Below are positions 20,093-30,432 of a stretch of 64,000 bases of DNA, one piece after another. The translations under genes were made by a program, and so were the position numbers. The notes beneath the pieces are model-generated. The model did no database searches and was not told the DNA's origin. It was given only the letters and a program-made list of their open reading frames with translations. The stretch is from Cupriavidus sp. U2. GTDB taxonomy: Bacteria; Pseudomonadota; Gammaproteobacteria; Burkholderiales; Burkholderiaceae. The stretch covers positions 1,382 through 65,381 of the forward strand of contig NZ_RCOG02000032.1 of NCBI RefSeq assembly GCF_009663685.2. The letters run 5' to 3'. Positions within the stretch are counted from its first letter, which is position 1; each line of letters starts with the position of its first letter.

Positions 20093-21829
20093 GTGAACGA
20101 CGACAAGCCGCCGGGGCCGCCCAAAAGGCGCAGCCAGGCCTGGTTCGGCCGACTGGATCGCGATGGTTTCATCTATCGGTCCTGGCTGAAGAACCGTGGC
20201 ATTCCCCATGACCAGTTCGATGGCCGGCCGGTCATCGGCATCTGCAATACCTATTCCGAACTCACGCCTTGCAACTCGCATTTCCGGACGCTGGCCGACC
20301 AGGTCAAGACCGGGGTGTGGGAAGCCGGCGGCTTTCCGCTCGAATTCCCCGTGATGTCGCTGGGCGAAACCATGCTGCGTCCCACCGCCATGCTGTTCCG
20401 CAACCTGGCCAGCATGGACGTGGAGGAGTCGATCCGCGGCAACCCGATCGACGGCGTGGTGCTGCTGATGGGATGCGACAAGACCACGCCGGCGCTGATG
20501 ATGGGTGCGGCCTCGGTGGACTTGCCCACCATCGGCATTTCGGGCGGCCCGATGCTCAGCGGCAAGTTTCGCGGACAGGAGCTGGGTTCGGGCACCGACG
20601 TGTGGAAGATGTCCGAGGAAGTGCGCGCGGGCCATATGTCGCAGGAGGATTTCTTCGAGGCCGAAGGCTGCATGCACCGGTCTCACGGTCACTGCATGAC
20701 AATGGGCACGGCATCGACGATGGCCTGCATGGTCGAATCGCTGGGCATGGCCCTGCCGGGCAACGCGGCGATTCCTGCCGTGGACGGGCGCCGCAACATC
20801 CTGGCGCGCGCCTCGGGCCGGCGCATCGTGCAGATGGTCAAGGACAACCTGGTCATGTCGAAGGTGCTGACGCGCCAGGCCTTCGAGAATGCCATCAAGG
20901 TCAACGCCGCCATTGGTGGGTCCACCAACGCGGTGATCCATTTGCTGGCCATTGCCGGGCGCATCGGCGTGAAGCTGAACCTGGACGACTGGGATGCGCT
21001 GGGCCACGCCCTGCCCTGCCTGGTCGACCTGCAGCCATCCGGTCGGCATCTGATGGAGGACTTCTACTACGCCGGGGGCCTGCCGGCCGTGATCCGCGAA
21101 CTGGGTCCGCTACTGAACCGCGACGCGCTGACTGTCAACGGCAACACGCTCTGGGACAACTGCAAGGACGCGCCGAACTGGAACCGCGAGGTCATCCACG
21201 CCTTCGACGCCCCCTTCAAGCCCCACGCCGGCATTGCGGTGCTGCGCGGCAACCTGAGCCCCGATGGCGCGGTGATCAAGCCGTCGGCGGCCACCCCGGC
21301 ATTGCTCAAGCACACGGGCCGCGCGGTGGTGTTCGAGGACAGCGAGGACATGCACCGCCGGCTCGACGACGAATCGCTGGACGTCGATGAGCACTGCGTG
21401 CTGGTGCTGAAGAACTGCGGCCCGCGCGGCTATCCGGGCATGGCCGAGGCCGGCAACATGCCGCTGCCGCCCAAGTTATTGCGGCGCGGCATTACCGACA
21501 TGGTGCGGATCTCGGACGCCCGCATGAGCGGCACCGCCTACGGCACCGTGGTGCTGCACGTCACGCCGGAGGCCGCCGCCGGCGGCCCGCTGGCGCTGGT
21601 GCAGAACGGCGACATGGTGGAGCTGGACGTGGAAGCCCGCAAGCTGCACCTGCATGTATCGGACGAGGAACTGGCAAAACGGCGCGCGGCCTGGCAGCCG
21701 CCCGCGCCGCCCATGGAGCGCGGCTGGACACGGCTGTACTTCGAGCACGTGCAGCAGGCCAATCTGGGCGCCGACATGGACTTCCTGGTTGGCAAGAGCG
21801 GCGCGGCCGTGCCGAAAGACAACCACTGA
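20093..21829 (+). CDS. Sugar-acid dehydratase of the IlvD/Edd family (L-arabonate dehydratase type)
   Basis: 578 aa from GTG 20093 with GGAG upstream; L-arabonate dehydratases are about 579 aa. Iron-sulfur ligand cysteines are visible at C51 (GICNTYSELTPCN), C128 (LLMGCDKTTPALMMG) and C201 (GHCMTMGTASTMA). The C-terminal half has DARMSGTAYGTVVLHVTPEA, the substrate-binding swivel motif of the family. The N-terminal RSQAWFGRLDRDGFIYRSWL stretch is typical of the L-arabonate/D-xylonate branch rather than of IlvD. Reaction: L-arabonate to 2-dehydro-3-deoxy-L-arabonate in the non-phosphorylative arabinose pathway. The following ABC transporter fits sugar import. D-fuconate or D-galactonate dehydratase activity is possible. 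Confidence 0.8.
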   Translation: MNDDKPPGPPKRRSQAWFGRLDRDGFIYRSWLKNRGIPHDQFDGRPVIGICNTYSELTPCNSHFRTLADQVKTGVWEAGGFPLEFPVMSLGETMLRPTAMLFRNLASMDVEESIRGNPIDGVVLLMGCDKTTPALMMGAASVDLPTIGISGGPMLSGKFRGQELGSGTDVWKMSEEVRAGHMSQEDFFEAEGCMHRSHGHCMTMGTASTMACMVESLGMALPGNAAIPAVDGRRNILARASGRRIVQMVKDNLVMSKVLTRQAFENAIKVNAAIGGSTNAVIHLLAIAGRIGVKLNLDDWDALGHALPCLVDLQPSGRHLMEDFYYAGGLPAVIRELGPLLNRDALTVNGNTLWDNCKDAPNWNREVIHAFDAPFKPHAGIAVLRGNLSPDGAVIKPSAATPALLKHTGRAVVFEDSEDMHRRLDDESLDVDEHCVLVLKNCGPRGYPGMAEAGNMPLPPKLLRRGITDMVRISDARMSGTAYGTVVLHVTPEAAAGGPLALVQNGDMVELDVEARKLHLHVSDEELAKRRAAWQPPAPPMERGWTRLYFEHVQQANLGADMDFLVGKSGAAVPKDNH

Positions 21830-21893
21830 CGCACCACCCCGGGCGCGGCCGCCACCAAAGCGCGGCGCGGCGCCGGACAAGGAGACGCAACGC

Positions 21894-22994
<1,101 letters not shown>

Positions 22995-23028
22995 CCACCC
23001 TTGGCATGACCATGGAGGAGACACAGCA

Positions 23029-24351
23029 ATGAGCCATTCCGGAAACTTCACAAGGCGCGATTTCCTGGTATCGACGGCGGCCGTGGCTGCCACCACGGCA
23101 CTGGGCGCCACCCAGGCAAACGCCGCCACCCAGCTGCAGTACAAGCCCGAGGCCGGCGCCAAGCTTCGGGTGCTGCGCTGGAAGCGTTTCGTGCAGGGCG
23201 ATGAAGACCTGTGGAATGCCAACGCAAAGAAGTTCAGCGAGCTGACCGGGGTGGAAGTGCGCATCGACAACGAGGGCTGGGAAGACGTACGGCCCAAGGC
23301 GGCCGTGGCGGCCAGCGTGGGGACGGGGCCGGACATCGTGCTGGGCTGGTTCGACGATCCGCAGCAGTACCCCGACAAGCTCGTCGATGTGACCGACGTG
23401 GCCACCTACCTGGGCAACAAGCATGGCGGCTGGTACGACGTGTGCAAGAAGTACGGCATGCACAACGGCAAGTGGATCGCGGTGCCGCTGGGCGTGGTGG
23501 GCAACGCGCTGGTCTACCGCGAAAGCCATGTCAAGGCCGCCGGCTTCGACAGCATCCCCAAGGACACGGCCGGCTTCCTGAAGCTGTGCCAGGCGCTGAA
23601 GGCCAAGGGCACGCCGCCCGGCTTCGCGCTGGGCAAGGCCGTGGGCGACGGCAACAACTGGGCGCACTGGCTGCTGTGGTCGCACGGCGGCATGCTGGTC
23701 GATACCAAGGGCAAGGTGGTGGTGAATTCGCCCGAGACCTGGGCCGCGCTGGAGTACGCCAAGCAGCTCTATCCGACCTTCGTGCCGGGCACGCTGTCCT
23801 GGCAGGACCCGTCGAACAACAAGGCGTTCCTGGACGGGCAGGTCAGCCTGACGGCCAACGGCATCTCGGTCTACTACGCGGCCAAGAACTCGAAGGAGCC
23901 CAAGCTGCAGGAGATGGCGAAGGATATCCAGCACGCGCACTTCCCCATCGGCAAGAGCGGCAAGCCGACCGAGCTGATGCAGATCACGCAGATGATGATC
24001 TTCAAGTACTGCAAGTATCCCAACGCGGCCAAGGCCTTCCTGCAGTTCATGATGGAGCCCGAGCAGTACAACCCGTGGATGGAGGCTGCCATCGGCTATG
24101 TGAGCCAGCCGCTCAAGGAATACGAGGCGAACCCGATCTGGACGGCCGACCCGAAGCACACCGTGTACCGCGACGCCGCATCGCTGATGCTCGATAACGG
24201 CCATGCGGGCCCGCTGGGCACGGCCTCGGCGGCGGCCATGGCCGACTACATCGTGCTCGACATGGTGGCCGAGGCGGCCAGCGGGGCGAAGACGCCCAAG
24301 GAAGCCGCGGCCCGCGCGGCACAGCGCGCCGAACGTTACTACAAGGCCTGA
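23029..24351 (+). CDS. Sugar ABC transporter substrate-binding protein (Tat signal)
   Basis: 440 aa from ATG 23029 with GGAGGAGACACAGCA upstream. The N-terminus TRRDFLVSTAAVAATTALGA is a twin-arginine signal (RRxFL), followed by an AxA-type cleavage site, so the protein is exported folded to the periplasm. The mature part is a family-1 type extracellular solute-binding protein, with LRVLRWKRFVQGDEDLWNAN, GTGPDIVLGWFDDPQQYPDKLVD and a Trp/Tyr-rich hinge. The ligand is not determinable from sequence; the neighbouring arabonate-type dehydratase suggests a pentose, an aldonic acid or an oligosaccharide. Confidence 0.88.
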   Translation: MSHSGNFTRRDFLVSTAAVAATTALGATQANAATQLQYKPEAGAKLRVLRWKRFVQGDEDLWNANAKKFSELTGVEVRIDNEGWEDVRPKAAVAASVGTGPDIVLGWFDDPQQYPDKLVDVTDVATYLGNKHGGWYDVCKKYGMHNGKWIAVPLGVVGNALVYRESHVKAAGFDSIPKDTAGFLKLCQALKAKGTPPGFALGKAVGDGNNWAHWLLWSHGGMLVDTKGKVVVNSPETWAALEYAKQLYPTFVPGTLSWQDPSNNKAFLDGQVSLTANGISVYYAAKNSKEPKLQEMAKDIQHAHFPIGKSGKPTELMQITQMMIFKYCKYPNAAKAFLQFMMEPEQYNPWMEAAIGYVSQPLKEYEANPIWTADPKHTVYRDAASLMLDNGHAGPLGTASAAAMADYIVLDMVAEAASGAKTPKEAAARAAQRAERYYKA

Positions 24352-24355
24352 CGCG

Positions 24356-25321
24356 ATGCAGAATACCGCTGCGACGCCGCCTGCCTCGCAGCGGCCCCCT
24401 GCCCAGCCGGCTCCGCGCTCGATGCTGTCCCGGCTGTCCGACAACCGTCACGCGCTGGGGCTGCTGTTCATGCTGCCCACGGCGGTGCTGCTGCTGCTCT
24501 TCCTGACCTACCCGCTGGGCCTGGGCGTCTGGCTGGGCTTTACCGACACCAAGATCGGACGGCCCGGCGCGTGGATCGGGCTGGACAACTTCAGCTACCT
24601 GGCCAGCGATTCGGTCACGCAGCTGGCGCTCTTCAACACCATCTTCTACACGCTGATCGCCAGCGTGCTGAAGTTTGCGCTGGGGCTGTGGCTGGCGCTG
24701 CTGCTGAACCGCAACCTGCCGTTCAAGTCGTTCTTCCGGGCGGTGGTGCTGCTGCCGTGGATCGTTCCGACGGCGTTGTCGGCACTCGCGTTCTGGTGGA
24801 TCTACGATGCGCAGTTTTCGGTCATCAGCTGGACGCTGGTCAAGCTGGGGCTGATCGACCGCTATATCGACTTCCTGGGCGACCCGTGGCTGGCGCGATT
24901 CTCGACCATCGCGGCCAACGTGTGGCGCGGCATCCCGTTCGTGGCCATCTCGCTGCTGGCCGGGCTGCAGACCATCTCCCCCACGCTGTACGAGGCGGCG
25001 TCCATCGACGGCGTCACGCCCTGGCAGCAGTTCCGCTACGTGACCCTGCCGCTGCTCACGCCGATCATCGCCGTGGTGATGACGTTCTCGGTGCTGTTCA
25101 CCTTCACCGATTTCCAGCTGATCTACGTGCTCACGCGCGGCGGGCCGCTCAATGCCACGCACCTGATGGCCACCCTGTCGTTCCAGCGCGCGATTCCAGG
25201 CGGATCGCTGGGCGAAGGCGCGGCGCTGGCCACGATGATGGTGCCCTTCCTGCTGGCTGCCATCCTGTTTTCGTATTTCGGCCTGCAACGGCGCGCATGG
25301 CAGCAGGGGGGCGACAAATGA
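24356..25321 (+). CDS. Sugar ABC transporter permease (MalF/UgpA type)
   Basis: 321 aa from ATG 24356, four bases after the binding-protein stop; the upstream extension is not used. Six predicted membrane spans begin with LLFMLPTAVLLLLFLTYPLG. The EAA loop near the C-terminus reads YEAASIDGVTPWQQFRYVTLPLL, the docking site for the ATPase. A Pro/Ala-rich cytoplasmic N-terminus precedes the first span. The stop overlaps the next permease gene. Confidence 0.92.
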   Translation: MQNTAATPPASQRPPAQPAPRSMLSRLSDNRHALGLLFMLPTAVLLLLFLTYPLGLGVWLGFTDTKIGRPGAWIGLDNFSYLASDSVTQLALFNTIFYTLIASVLKFALGLWLALLLNRNLPFKSFFRAVVLLPWIVPTALSALAFWWIYDAQFSVISWTLVKLGLIDRYIDFLGDPWLARFSTIAANVWRGIPFVAISLLAGLQTISPTLYEAASIDGVTPWQQFRYVTLPLLTPIIAVVMTFSVLFTFTDFQLIYVLTRGGPLNATHLMATLSFQRAIPGGSLGEGAALATMMVPFLLAAILFSYFGLQRRAWQQGGDK

Positions 25322-26196
25322 AGGCGAAAGCGGTGGAAAACGAATCGCAAGGCATGGAGTACCTGCAATCCGTGCCGCGCCGCTGGGTGACGCTGTATAT
25401 CCCGATCGGCGTGTTCCTGTTCGTGCTGCTGTTCCCGTTCTACTGGATGGGCATCACGGCCTTCAAGCCCGATGGCGAACTGCTGATGCAAAGCGCCAAT
25501 CCGTTCTTCGTGATGGCGCCGACGCTGGCTCATTTCAAGAAACTACTATTCAACACGCCCTACCCGGCCTGGCTGCTCAATACGGTCATCGTCTCGACGG
25601 TGTCCACGTTCGCGTCGCTGGCGGCAAGCGTGCTGGCCGCCTATGCCATCGAGCGGCTGCGGTTCCAGGGCGCCAAGCAGGTGGGGCTGGCGATTTTCCT
25701 GGCCTACCTGATTCCGCCTTCGATCCTGTTTATCCCGCTGGCCTCGATCGTTTTCCAGCTCGGCTTGTTCGATACGCGCTGGGCCCTGATCCTGACCTAC
25801 CCGACCTTCCTGATTCCGTTTTGCACCTGGCTGCTGATGGGGTATTTCCGCTCGATCCCGTACGAACTGGAGGAATGCGCGTTGATCGACGGCGCCACCC
25901 GCTGGGAAATCCTGGTCAAGATTATCTTGCCGCTGGCGGTACCGGGGCTGATTTCGGCAGGCATTTTCGCGTTCACGCTGTCGTGGAACGAGTTTATCTA
26001 CGCGCTGACGTTTATCTCGTCGTCGGAAGTCAAAACCGTGCCCGTGGGTATCGTTACCGAACTGGTGGAAGGCGACGTCTACCACTGGGGCGCACTGATG
26101 GCAGGCGCCCTGCTCGGCTCGCTGCCAGTGGCCGTGGTCTATTCGTTCTTCGTCGAGTATTACGTGTCCGGCATGACCGGGGCGGTCAAGGAATAA
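25318..26196 (+). CDS. Sugar ABC transporter permease (MalG/UgpE type)
   Basis: 292 aa from the ATG overlapping the previous stop (ATGA). An ATG at 25354 preceding EYLQSVP would shorten it by 12 residues. Six spans starting YIPIGVFLFVLLFPFYWMGI; EAA loop YELEECALIDGATRWEILVKIILPL. Together with the preceding gene it forms the membrane channel of the sugar importer. The 3' end overlaps a small minus-strand gene by 11 bp. Confidence 0.92.
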   Translation: MKAKAVENESQGMEYLQSVPRRWVTLYIPIGVFLFVLLFPFYWMGITAFKPDGELLMQSANPFFVMAPTLAHFKKLLFNTPYPAWLLNTVIVSTVSTFASLAASVLAAYAIERLRFQGAKQVGLAIFLAYLIPPSILFIPLASIVFQLGLFDTRWALILTYPTFLIPFCTWLLMGYFRSIPYELEECALIDGATRWEILVKIILPLAVPGLISAGIFAFTLSWNEFIYALTFISSSEVKTVPVGIVTELVEGDVYHWGALMAGALLGSLPVAVVYSFFVEYYVSGMTGAVKE

Positions 26197-26467
26197 CCGC
26201 GGTGGCCTGCTCGGGCCGATCCGGCGCGTCAGGCGCGGCGGCCACGATTTGCGTGGCGTCGGCCATATTTCCGGTGTCGAGGCTGACGCAGCGCGTCCTC
26301 AGCATCTTGGCGATCCGCCACCATTGCACCGTTTCGACGCAGAAGTTTTCTGAGCAAAACAGTTCCGCGTGAACTGGCGAATGATTAATCAGGGATCGGA
26401 CGATACGCAGCGTATAACCCTCGTTCAATAACTGGACGAGGCGCTTTTGTTGTGGGGACAGTGCCAT
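26186..26467 (-). CDS. Small hypothetical protein
   Basis: 93 aa; ATG preceded by AGGATTC. Begins MALSPQQKRLVQLLNEGYTL and continues RIVRSLINHSPVHAELFCSE; the last 25 residues are Ala/Pro/Asp-rich. The first 60 residues look like a compact helical domain with two Cys and two adjacent Trp (VQWWRIAKML). I do not recognise a family. It follows the MFS gene on the same strand after 200 bp holding two hairpins. It may be a small regulatory or orphan protein. Confidence 0.5.
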   Translation of the reverse strand: MALSPQQKRLVQLLNEGYTLRIVRSLINHSPVHAELFCSENFCVETVQWWRIAKMLRTRCVSLDTGNMADATQIVAAAPDAPDRPEQATAVIP

Positions 26468-26486
26468 GAATCCTGCGGTCAGAAAG

Positions 26487-26551
26487 ATGCGGGCAACGTG
26501 CGGGAAGCCGTTGCCCGCATGTGAAATCGCTGCGGGTTTCGAAGCGATTTC
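26487..26551. repeat. Two adjacent hairpins between the MFS gene and the small gene
   Basis: Hairpin 1: ATGCGGGCAACG (26487-26498) with CGTTGCCCGCAT (26509-26520), a 12-bp perfect stem. Hairpin 2: GAAATCGCT (26523-26531) with AGCGATTTC (26543-26551), a 9-bp perfect stem. Neither is followed by a clear T tract, so they could be processing or attenuation structures on the minus-strand transcript rather than terminators. Confidence 0.45.
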
Positions 26552-26664
26552 GCATTAACGGCCGATTATGCCCGTCGATGAATCGCAAGGCACTGCACGT
26601 AATCCGCACATTTCGGACATTTCCCGAACCAACCATCACGATGTGACATGTCCGGACAAGGACC

Positions 26665-27924
26665 CTATTCCGCCTGCGGCACAAGACGCGGCGTTTGCGT
26701 CTTGCCCAGGAAGGCGAACGCGATCTGGATCAGCCCGACGGCAAGGCCGAGCGTGGCGCCAATCTTCCAGGCCAGCGCATAGTCGTGCATCAGGTCATAG
26801 AGCCAGCCCCCGCCAAAGGCTCCGATAAAGCTGCCGATCTGGTGACTGAAAAACGCCACGCCCGCAATCATGGCCTGCCAGCGCAGCCCGAAGGTCTGGG
26901 CAATCCAGCCCTGCACCAGCGGCGAGACGCCTAGCCACAGAAAGCCCATGACCGCCGAAAACACCATCGTGGTCTCCGGGGTCGGCGAGACATGAAAGAA
27001 CCAGATGAAGCCCATCGACCGGCAAATATAGATGCCGCCGAGCAGCAGCAGTTTGTTGACCCGCCCGCCGGCCCACCCGAAAAACAGGCTGCCCAGCACG
27101 TTGAATCCGCCAATCAGGCCCAGGGCCTTGGCTGACAGCATCGGATCCATGCCGCAGATATCGAGATAGGCTGGCAGATGCGTGGTCAGGAACACCAGCT
27201 GCATGCCGCACACGGTGTAAGCCAGCGCCATGACCACGAACGGCGGATGCCGCAACGCGGTCATCAGCGCCTGCCGGCCGCTCTGCTCTGCCTGCGCGTG
27301 GGTGGGGATCTGCCGCACCTGGTCGACCCGGCCGCCGAACCACGCAGCCGGCAGCATGATCAGCGCCAGGATCACGAACGACGCCAGGCCCATGCGCCAG
27401 CCCCATTCGCCCGCGATGCTCTGGCCAAGCGGCGCCGCGATCATCGCGCCCAGCGAGCCGGACGCCGAGACGCAGCCCAGCACGAGACTGCGCACCTGGG
27501 TACTGACCGCGTTCGACGCCGCCGCCATGGCCATCGCCGTGCCGGTACTGGCCATCGCCATGCCGATCAGCAGCCCGCCACCGAGCACCACCGCCCACAT
27601 GCCGTGGGCCGTGGCCAGCAGCACCAGCCCGACCAGATACAGCAGCGCGCCGCCCACCATCAGCGGCCGGAATCCGCTCCGCACGGCCAGTGCCCCGGCA
27701 AACGGCTGCAACAGTCCCCAGGTCAGGTTCTGCACCGCCACGGCAATCGTGAAATCGCCCACGGAAATCCCGATATCGCGTGTCAGCGGCGGCACGAAGA
27801 TGCCCAGGCTCTGCCGCAAGCCCATGGCCAGCGACAGCATGACGGAAGCACCGATCAGGATCGGCATGACGGGGCGCAGCGAGGATAGGCGAGACATGCG
27901 TGGGCTCTTGTTATCAGGCGGCAT
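26665..27924 (-). CDS. MFS transporter (12 membrane spans)
   Basis: 419 aa. Twelve hydrophobic segments, the first after a short basic N-terminus (PVMPILIGASVMLSLAMGLRQSLG) and the last near the C-terminus (IGATLGLAVGLIQIAFAFL). It resembles MFS members of the oxalate/formate-antiporter or YbfB-like type: LRQSLGIFVPPLTRDIGISV, WGLLQPFAGALAVRSGFRPLM, and GASGSLGAM-like SASGSLGAMIAAPLGQ. Substrate unknown; small organic acids or export of a drug are both possible. No regulator is adjacent. Confidence 0.85.
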   Translation of the reverse strand: MPPDNKSPRMSRLSSLRPVMPILIGASVMLSLAMGLRQSLGIFVPPLTRDIGISVGDFTIAVAVQNLTWGLLQPFAGALAVRSGFRPLMVGGALLYLVGLVLLATAHGMWAVVLGGGLLIGMAMASTGTAMAMAAASNAVSTQVRSLVLGCVSASGSLGAMIAAPLGQSIAGEWGWRMGLASFVILALIMLPAAWFGGRVDQVRQIPTHAQAEQSGRQALMTALRHPPFVVMALAYTVCGMQLVFLTTHLPAYLDICGMDPMLSAKALGLIGGFNVLGSLFFGWAGGRVNKLLLLGGIYICRSMGFIWFFHVSPTPETTMVFSAVMGFLWLGVSPLVQGWIAQTFGLRWQAMIAGVAFFSHQIGSFIGAFGGGWLYDLMHDYALAWKIGATLGLAVGLIQIAFAFLGKTQTPRLVPQAE

Positions 27925-29039
27925 GCCGGAGGCGCCACCGCGCCAGCCATTTTCGTTGAATCATCAAGGATTTTGTATGCTCGGGAATACTAAGAAGGCA
28001 CTGCCCTGCAGAAGATGGCGTGCCGCCGACGCAGCCGGTAGCGCGCACGGGTCACTTTGGCGGCCGGGCAAGGGGGGTGTGGGGCGGAGTTGCGCTGCAA
28101 CGAATTCCCCCAGCTGCCTTCCAGCGGCATGCCCTTCCCTGCTCCGACCCTCCAGTCAAAGTGCCGTATTTCCGGATGGCTGATGATCTCATTGCGATAA
28201 GTTTTCTTATCGCAATGGATTAGCGCAATGAGCAAACCGATGACCGGGAATTAGTCCGCAGCCCGAGGCGGATGCCCCCAACCCGCTTCGCCATGCTTGC
28301 TCCTCACCCTCCACGCGCCGACCTTATTGCATCACGCCGTGATGTAAATGATCGGTACGTTCAGCGGCTCGAATGCGGGCGCGGGGTCTCTCGGCCCCGC
28401 TCGACGGGCCGCCGTCACACTCTGATACACAGTCGTCGACCCCTGCTTCGTTGCATTGCAGCGATGCGCCCGCGCCGTCATGCTTTGTACTTCTCGCCAA
28501 GCAAAAACTTCCGCGCCGGGCGAATGCTTGCAAGATCTACCTGCCCGCCGCGTCGTTGCCTTAACGTCGCGTTAACCGGCGCGGCGCCTGAATCAGCGGT
28601 TTCCTGCATGCAGGCGATTTCGTGGTTCTACGACCGATAGATATAAGTGGTCCGATATACAGCCCTTACACATTCTTACAGCAAGCCCAGGCCAAACTGA
28701 CTAACTTTGAATCGCTCCAGCGTTGCATCGCATCAATCGGCGATGCTGTGCTGTGGGCTTCCATGGCGCGTCGCGTCTCGTAGTGTCTGTCTGCATACGG
28801 CCCGTCCTGGGCGTGTGCGGACAGTTCAATGGATCGGCACACACGGTCCACTCGCCTGTCCCGGCGGCGTAGCAACGGCCCGGGGCAAACGGCGCATAAC
28901 AATTGTTGGGGGACGTACAGCACCGCACCAACCGAACGGGCATGCGCTCGTGCGGGGGGATAGTGCTGTCTGCGAATTTAACAACCGCGATCGACGTTGG
29001 CGATCGTGGGTGGCCACCTTTTTTCATCCGGGAGCTCGC
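27925..29039. other. 1.1-kb intergenic region before the exopolysaccharide operon
   Basis: No credible gene: the open frames here lack ribosome sites and family features. It holds one striking element, the palindrome at 28191-28216. AT-richer stretches at about 28630-28690 (ATAGATATAAGTGGTCCGAT and TTACACATTCTTACAGC) could hold promoters. Being divergent between the MFS gene and the polysaccharide operon, it probably contains both promoters and a long operon leader. Confidence 0.6.
28191..28216. promoter_or_regulatory. 11-bp perfect palindrome, operator-like
   Basis: ATTGCGATAAG (28191-28201), loop TTTT, CTTATCGCAAT (28206-28216). AT-rich arms and no T tract argue against a terminator. A third, shorter GCGCAAT-like piece (TAGCGCAATG) follows at once. 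It lies 270 bp upstream of the MFS start and 820 bp from the polysaccharide operon start. Probably a regulator site. Confidence 0.4.
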
Positions 29040-30380
29040 ATGGACAACAATTCAGACCAAAAGCCGACCGTGCCAACGCGGCTACCGCCCTCGCCGCCGC
29101 ATCGGCCGCAACAGACCCCGCCGCGCGACGCCGTTGCGAAGCAAGGCAGCCCGCTGAGCCTGCGGCCGGTATGGCAGGCCATTCCGCGCCTGGCCAGTTA
29201 CGGGATGGTGGGGTTCATCATCTGGATCATCCTTTCCGTGATGTTCCCGTATATCTTCGTGCGCTCGTCGGAACGCGCGATCGTCAACAGCCCGGTCAGC
29301 CTGATCACCACCCCTGTCGAAGGTGTGGTCACAAAGCAGCTGGTGCCGGTGGGCACGGCCTTCACCGCCGGCCAGTCCTTGATGACGCTGCAGAATCCAA
29401 ACATGGACCGGGCATTGCTGATGGAACTGACCGGCAAGAAGCTCGATAACGACAAACGGCTGGAAGCGGCCAGATCGAAACTCGAAGTCAACCAGGCCCG
29501 CCTGGCCGCCACCAATGGCGACGTCAAACGCTATGTATCGGTGGCGCAGCAGCAGAACGATGCGCGCATCCGGGGCATCGAGGCCCGCCTGGCCGCAGCG
29601 CAGCAGCAGATCGAAGCGCAGGTCAATGTCGTCACGCGCAACGAAGCCATGCAGCAGGCAGGCGCCGTGAGCCCGGCGTTCACCGAGGCATCGCGCAACC
29701 AGCTTGCCGTGCTGGCTGGCCAGAAGGATGCGATCGAGGCGGAACTCAACGGTGCGCGCAGCGCCAGTGCCGCCACGCGCAACCGCGTCTATGCCTCGAA
29801 CACCGACGGCGCCGCGGGCGCGCTCGCGCAGCGGTCCGACGAGCTGAAGGCCGAAAACGCCCAGTTGCAGGCCGAGATCAAGCAGCTGGAGGAATACGGC
29901 GCCGAAGTCGACAAGCTCGTCAACACCGAGCAGCAGCGCCTGGACCGCATATCCAACCTCGACATCAAGGCCTATGCCGGCGGCATCGTCGAAGACGTGC
30001 TCGCGCCGCCGGGCACGCATGTGGCAGCCGGCGCCACGCTGATGCGCGCCACCAACTGCACCACCCCCAGCGTGGTGGCCGTGTTCCCGCGCAGCCTGAG
30101 CAAGGACCTGCTGCCGGGCGCCCCGGTCACGGTGATGGTCGACGGCGTGGCCACGCCGCTGCCCGGCAAGGTGGCCGAAATCCTGCCGCGGGCGCCGGAT
30201 GGCGACCAGGCGCGCTATTTCGTGCCCTTCCCGCCCATCGAGAAAAACGAGCTGTACCTGATCGCGAAGCTGAACAAGCCGCTGCCTGACCTGCCCGGCG
30301 CAGGCAAGACGGACCGCTGCGCACTCGGCCACTGGGCCAAGGTCAGCCTTGACCGCCCGTGGTTTCGCCGGCTGATCTGA
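29040..30380 (+). CDS. HlyD-like membrane-fusion protein of the exopolysaccharide operon
   Basis: 446 aa from ATG 29040 (the frame extends further upstream but without a ribosome site). Pro-rich cytoplasmic N-terminus, one membrane span (SYGMVGFIIWIILSVMFPYI), a biotinyl-lipoyl-like half motif (VNSPVSLITTPVEGVVTKQL), a long coiled-coil hairpin (residues about 140-310) and a second lipoyl half plus beta-barrel (IKAYAGGIVEDVLAPPGTHV; VVAVFPRSLSKDLLPGAPV). Such proteins bridge an inner-membrane machine and an outer-membrane channel, as HlyD or Alg44 do. First gene of a four-gene operon with glycosidase, synthase and NodT channel. Confidence 0.82.
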   Translation: MDNNSDQKPTVPTRLPPSPPHRPQQTPPRDAVAKQGSPLSLRPVWQAIPRLASYGMVGFIIWIILSVMFPYIFVRSSERAIVNSPVSLITTPVEGVVTKQLVPVGTAFTAGQSLMTLQNPNMDRALLMELTGKKLDNDKRLEAARSKLEVNQARLAATNGDVKRYVSVAQQQNDARIRGIEARLAAAQQQIEAQVNVVTRNEAMQQAGAVSPAFTEASRNQLAVLAGQKDAIEAELNGARSASAATRNRVYASNTDGAAGALAQRSDELKAENAQLQAEIKQLEEYGAEVDKLVNTEQQRLDRISNLDIKAYAGGIVEDVLAPPGTHVAAGATLMRATNCTTPSVVAVFPRSLSKDLLPGAPVTVMVDGVATPLPGKVAEILPRAPDGDQARYFVPFPPIEKNELYLIAKLNKPLPDLPGAGKTDRCALGHWAKVSLDRPWFRRLI

Positions 30381-30432
30381 TCGGAGCCGATCGCACAGTC
30401 ATTCACCCAACGCCCGCAGGAAGGAGACTACC

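Noticed and set aside
28272..28640. 122-codon frame in the gap before the exopolysaccharide operon
   Set aside because: No ribosome site, composition of non-coding GC-rich DNA, no domain.
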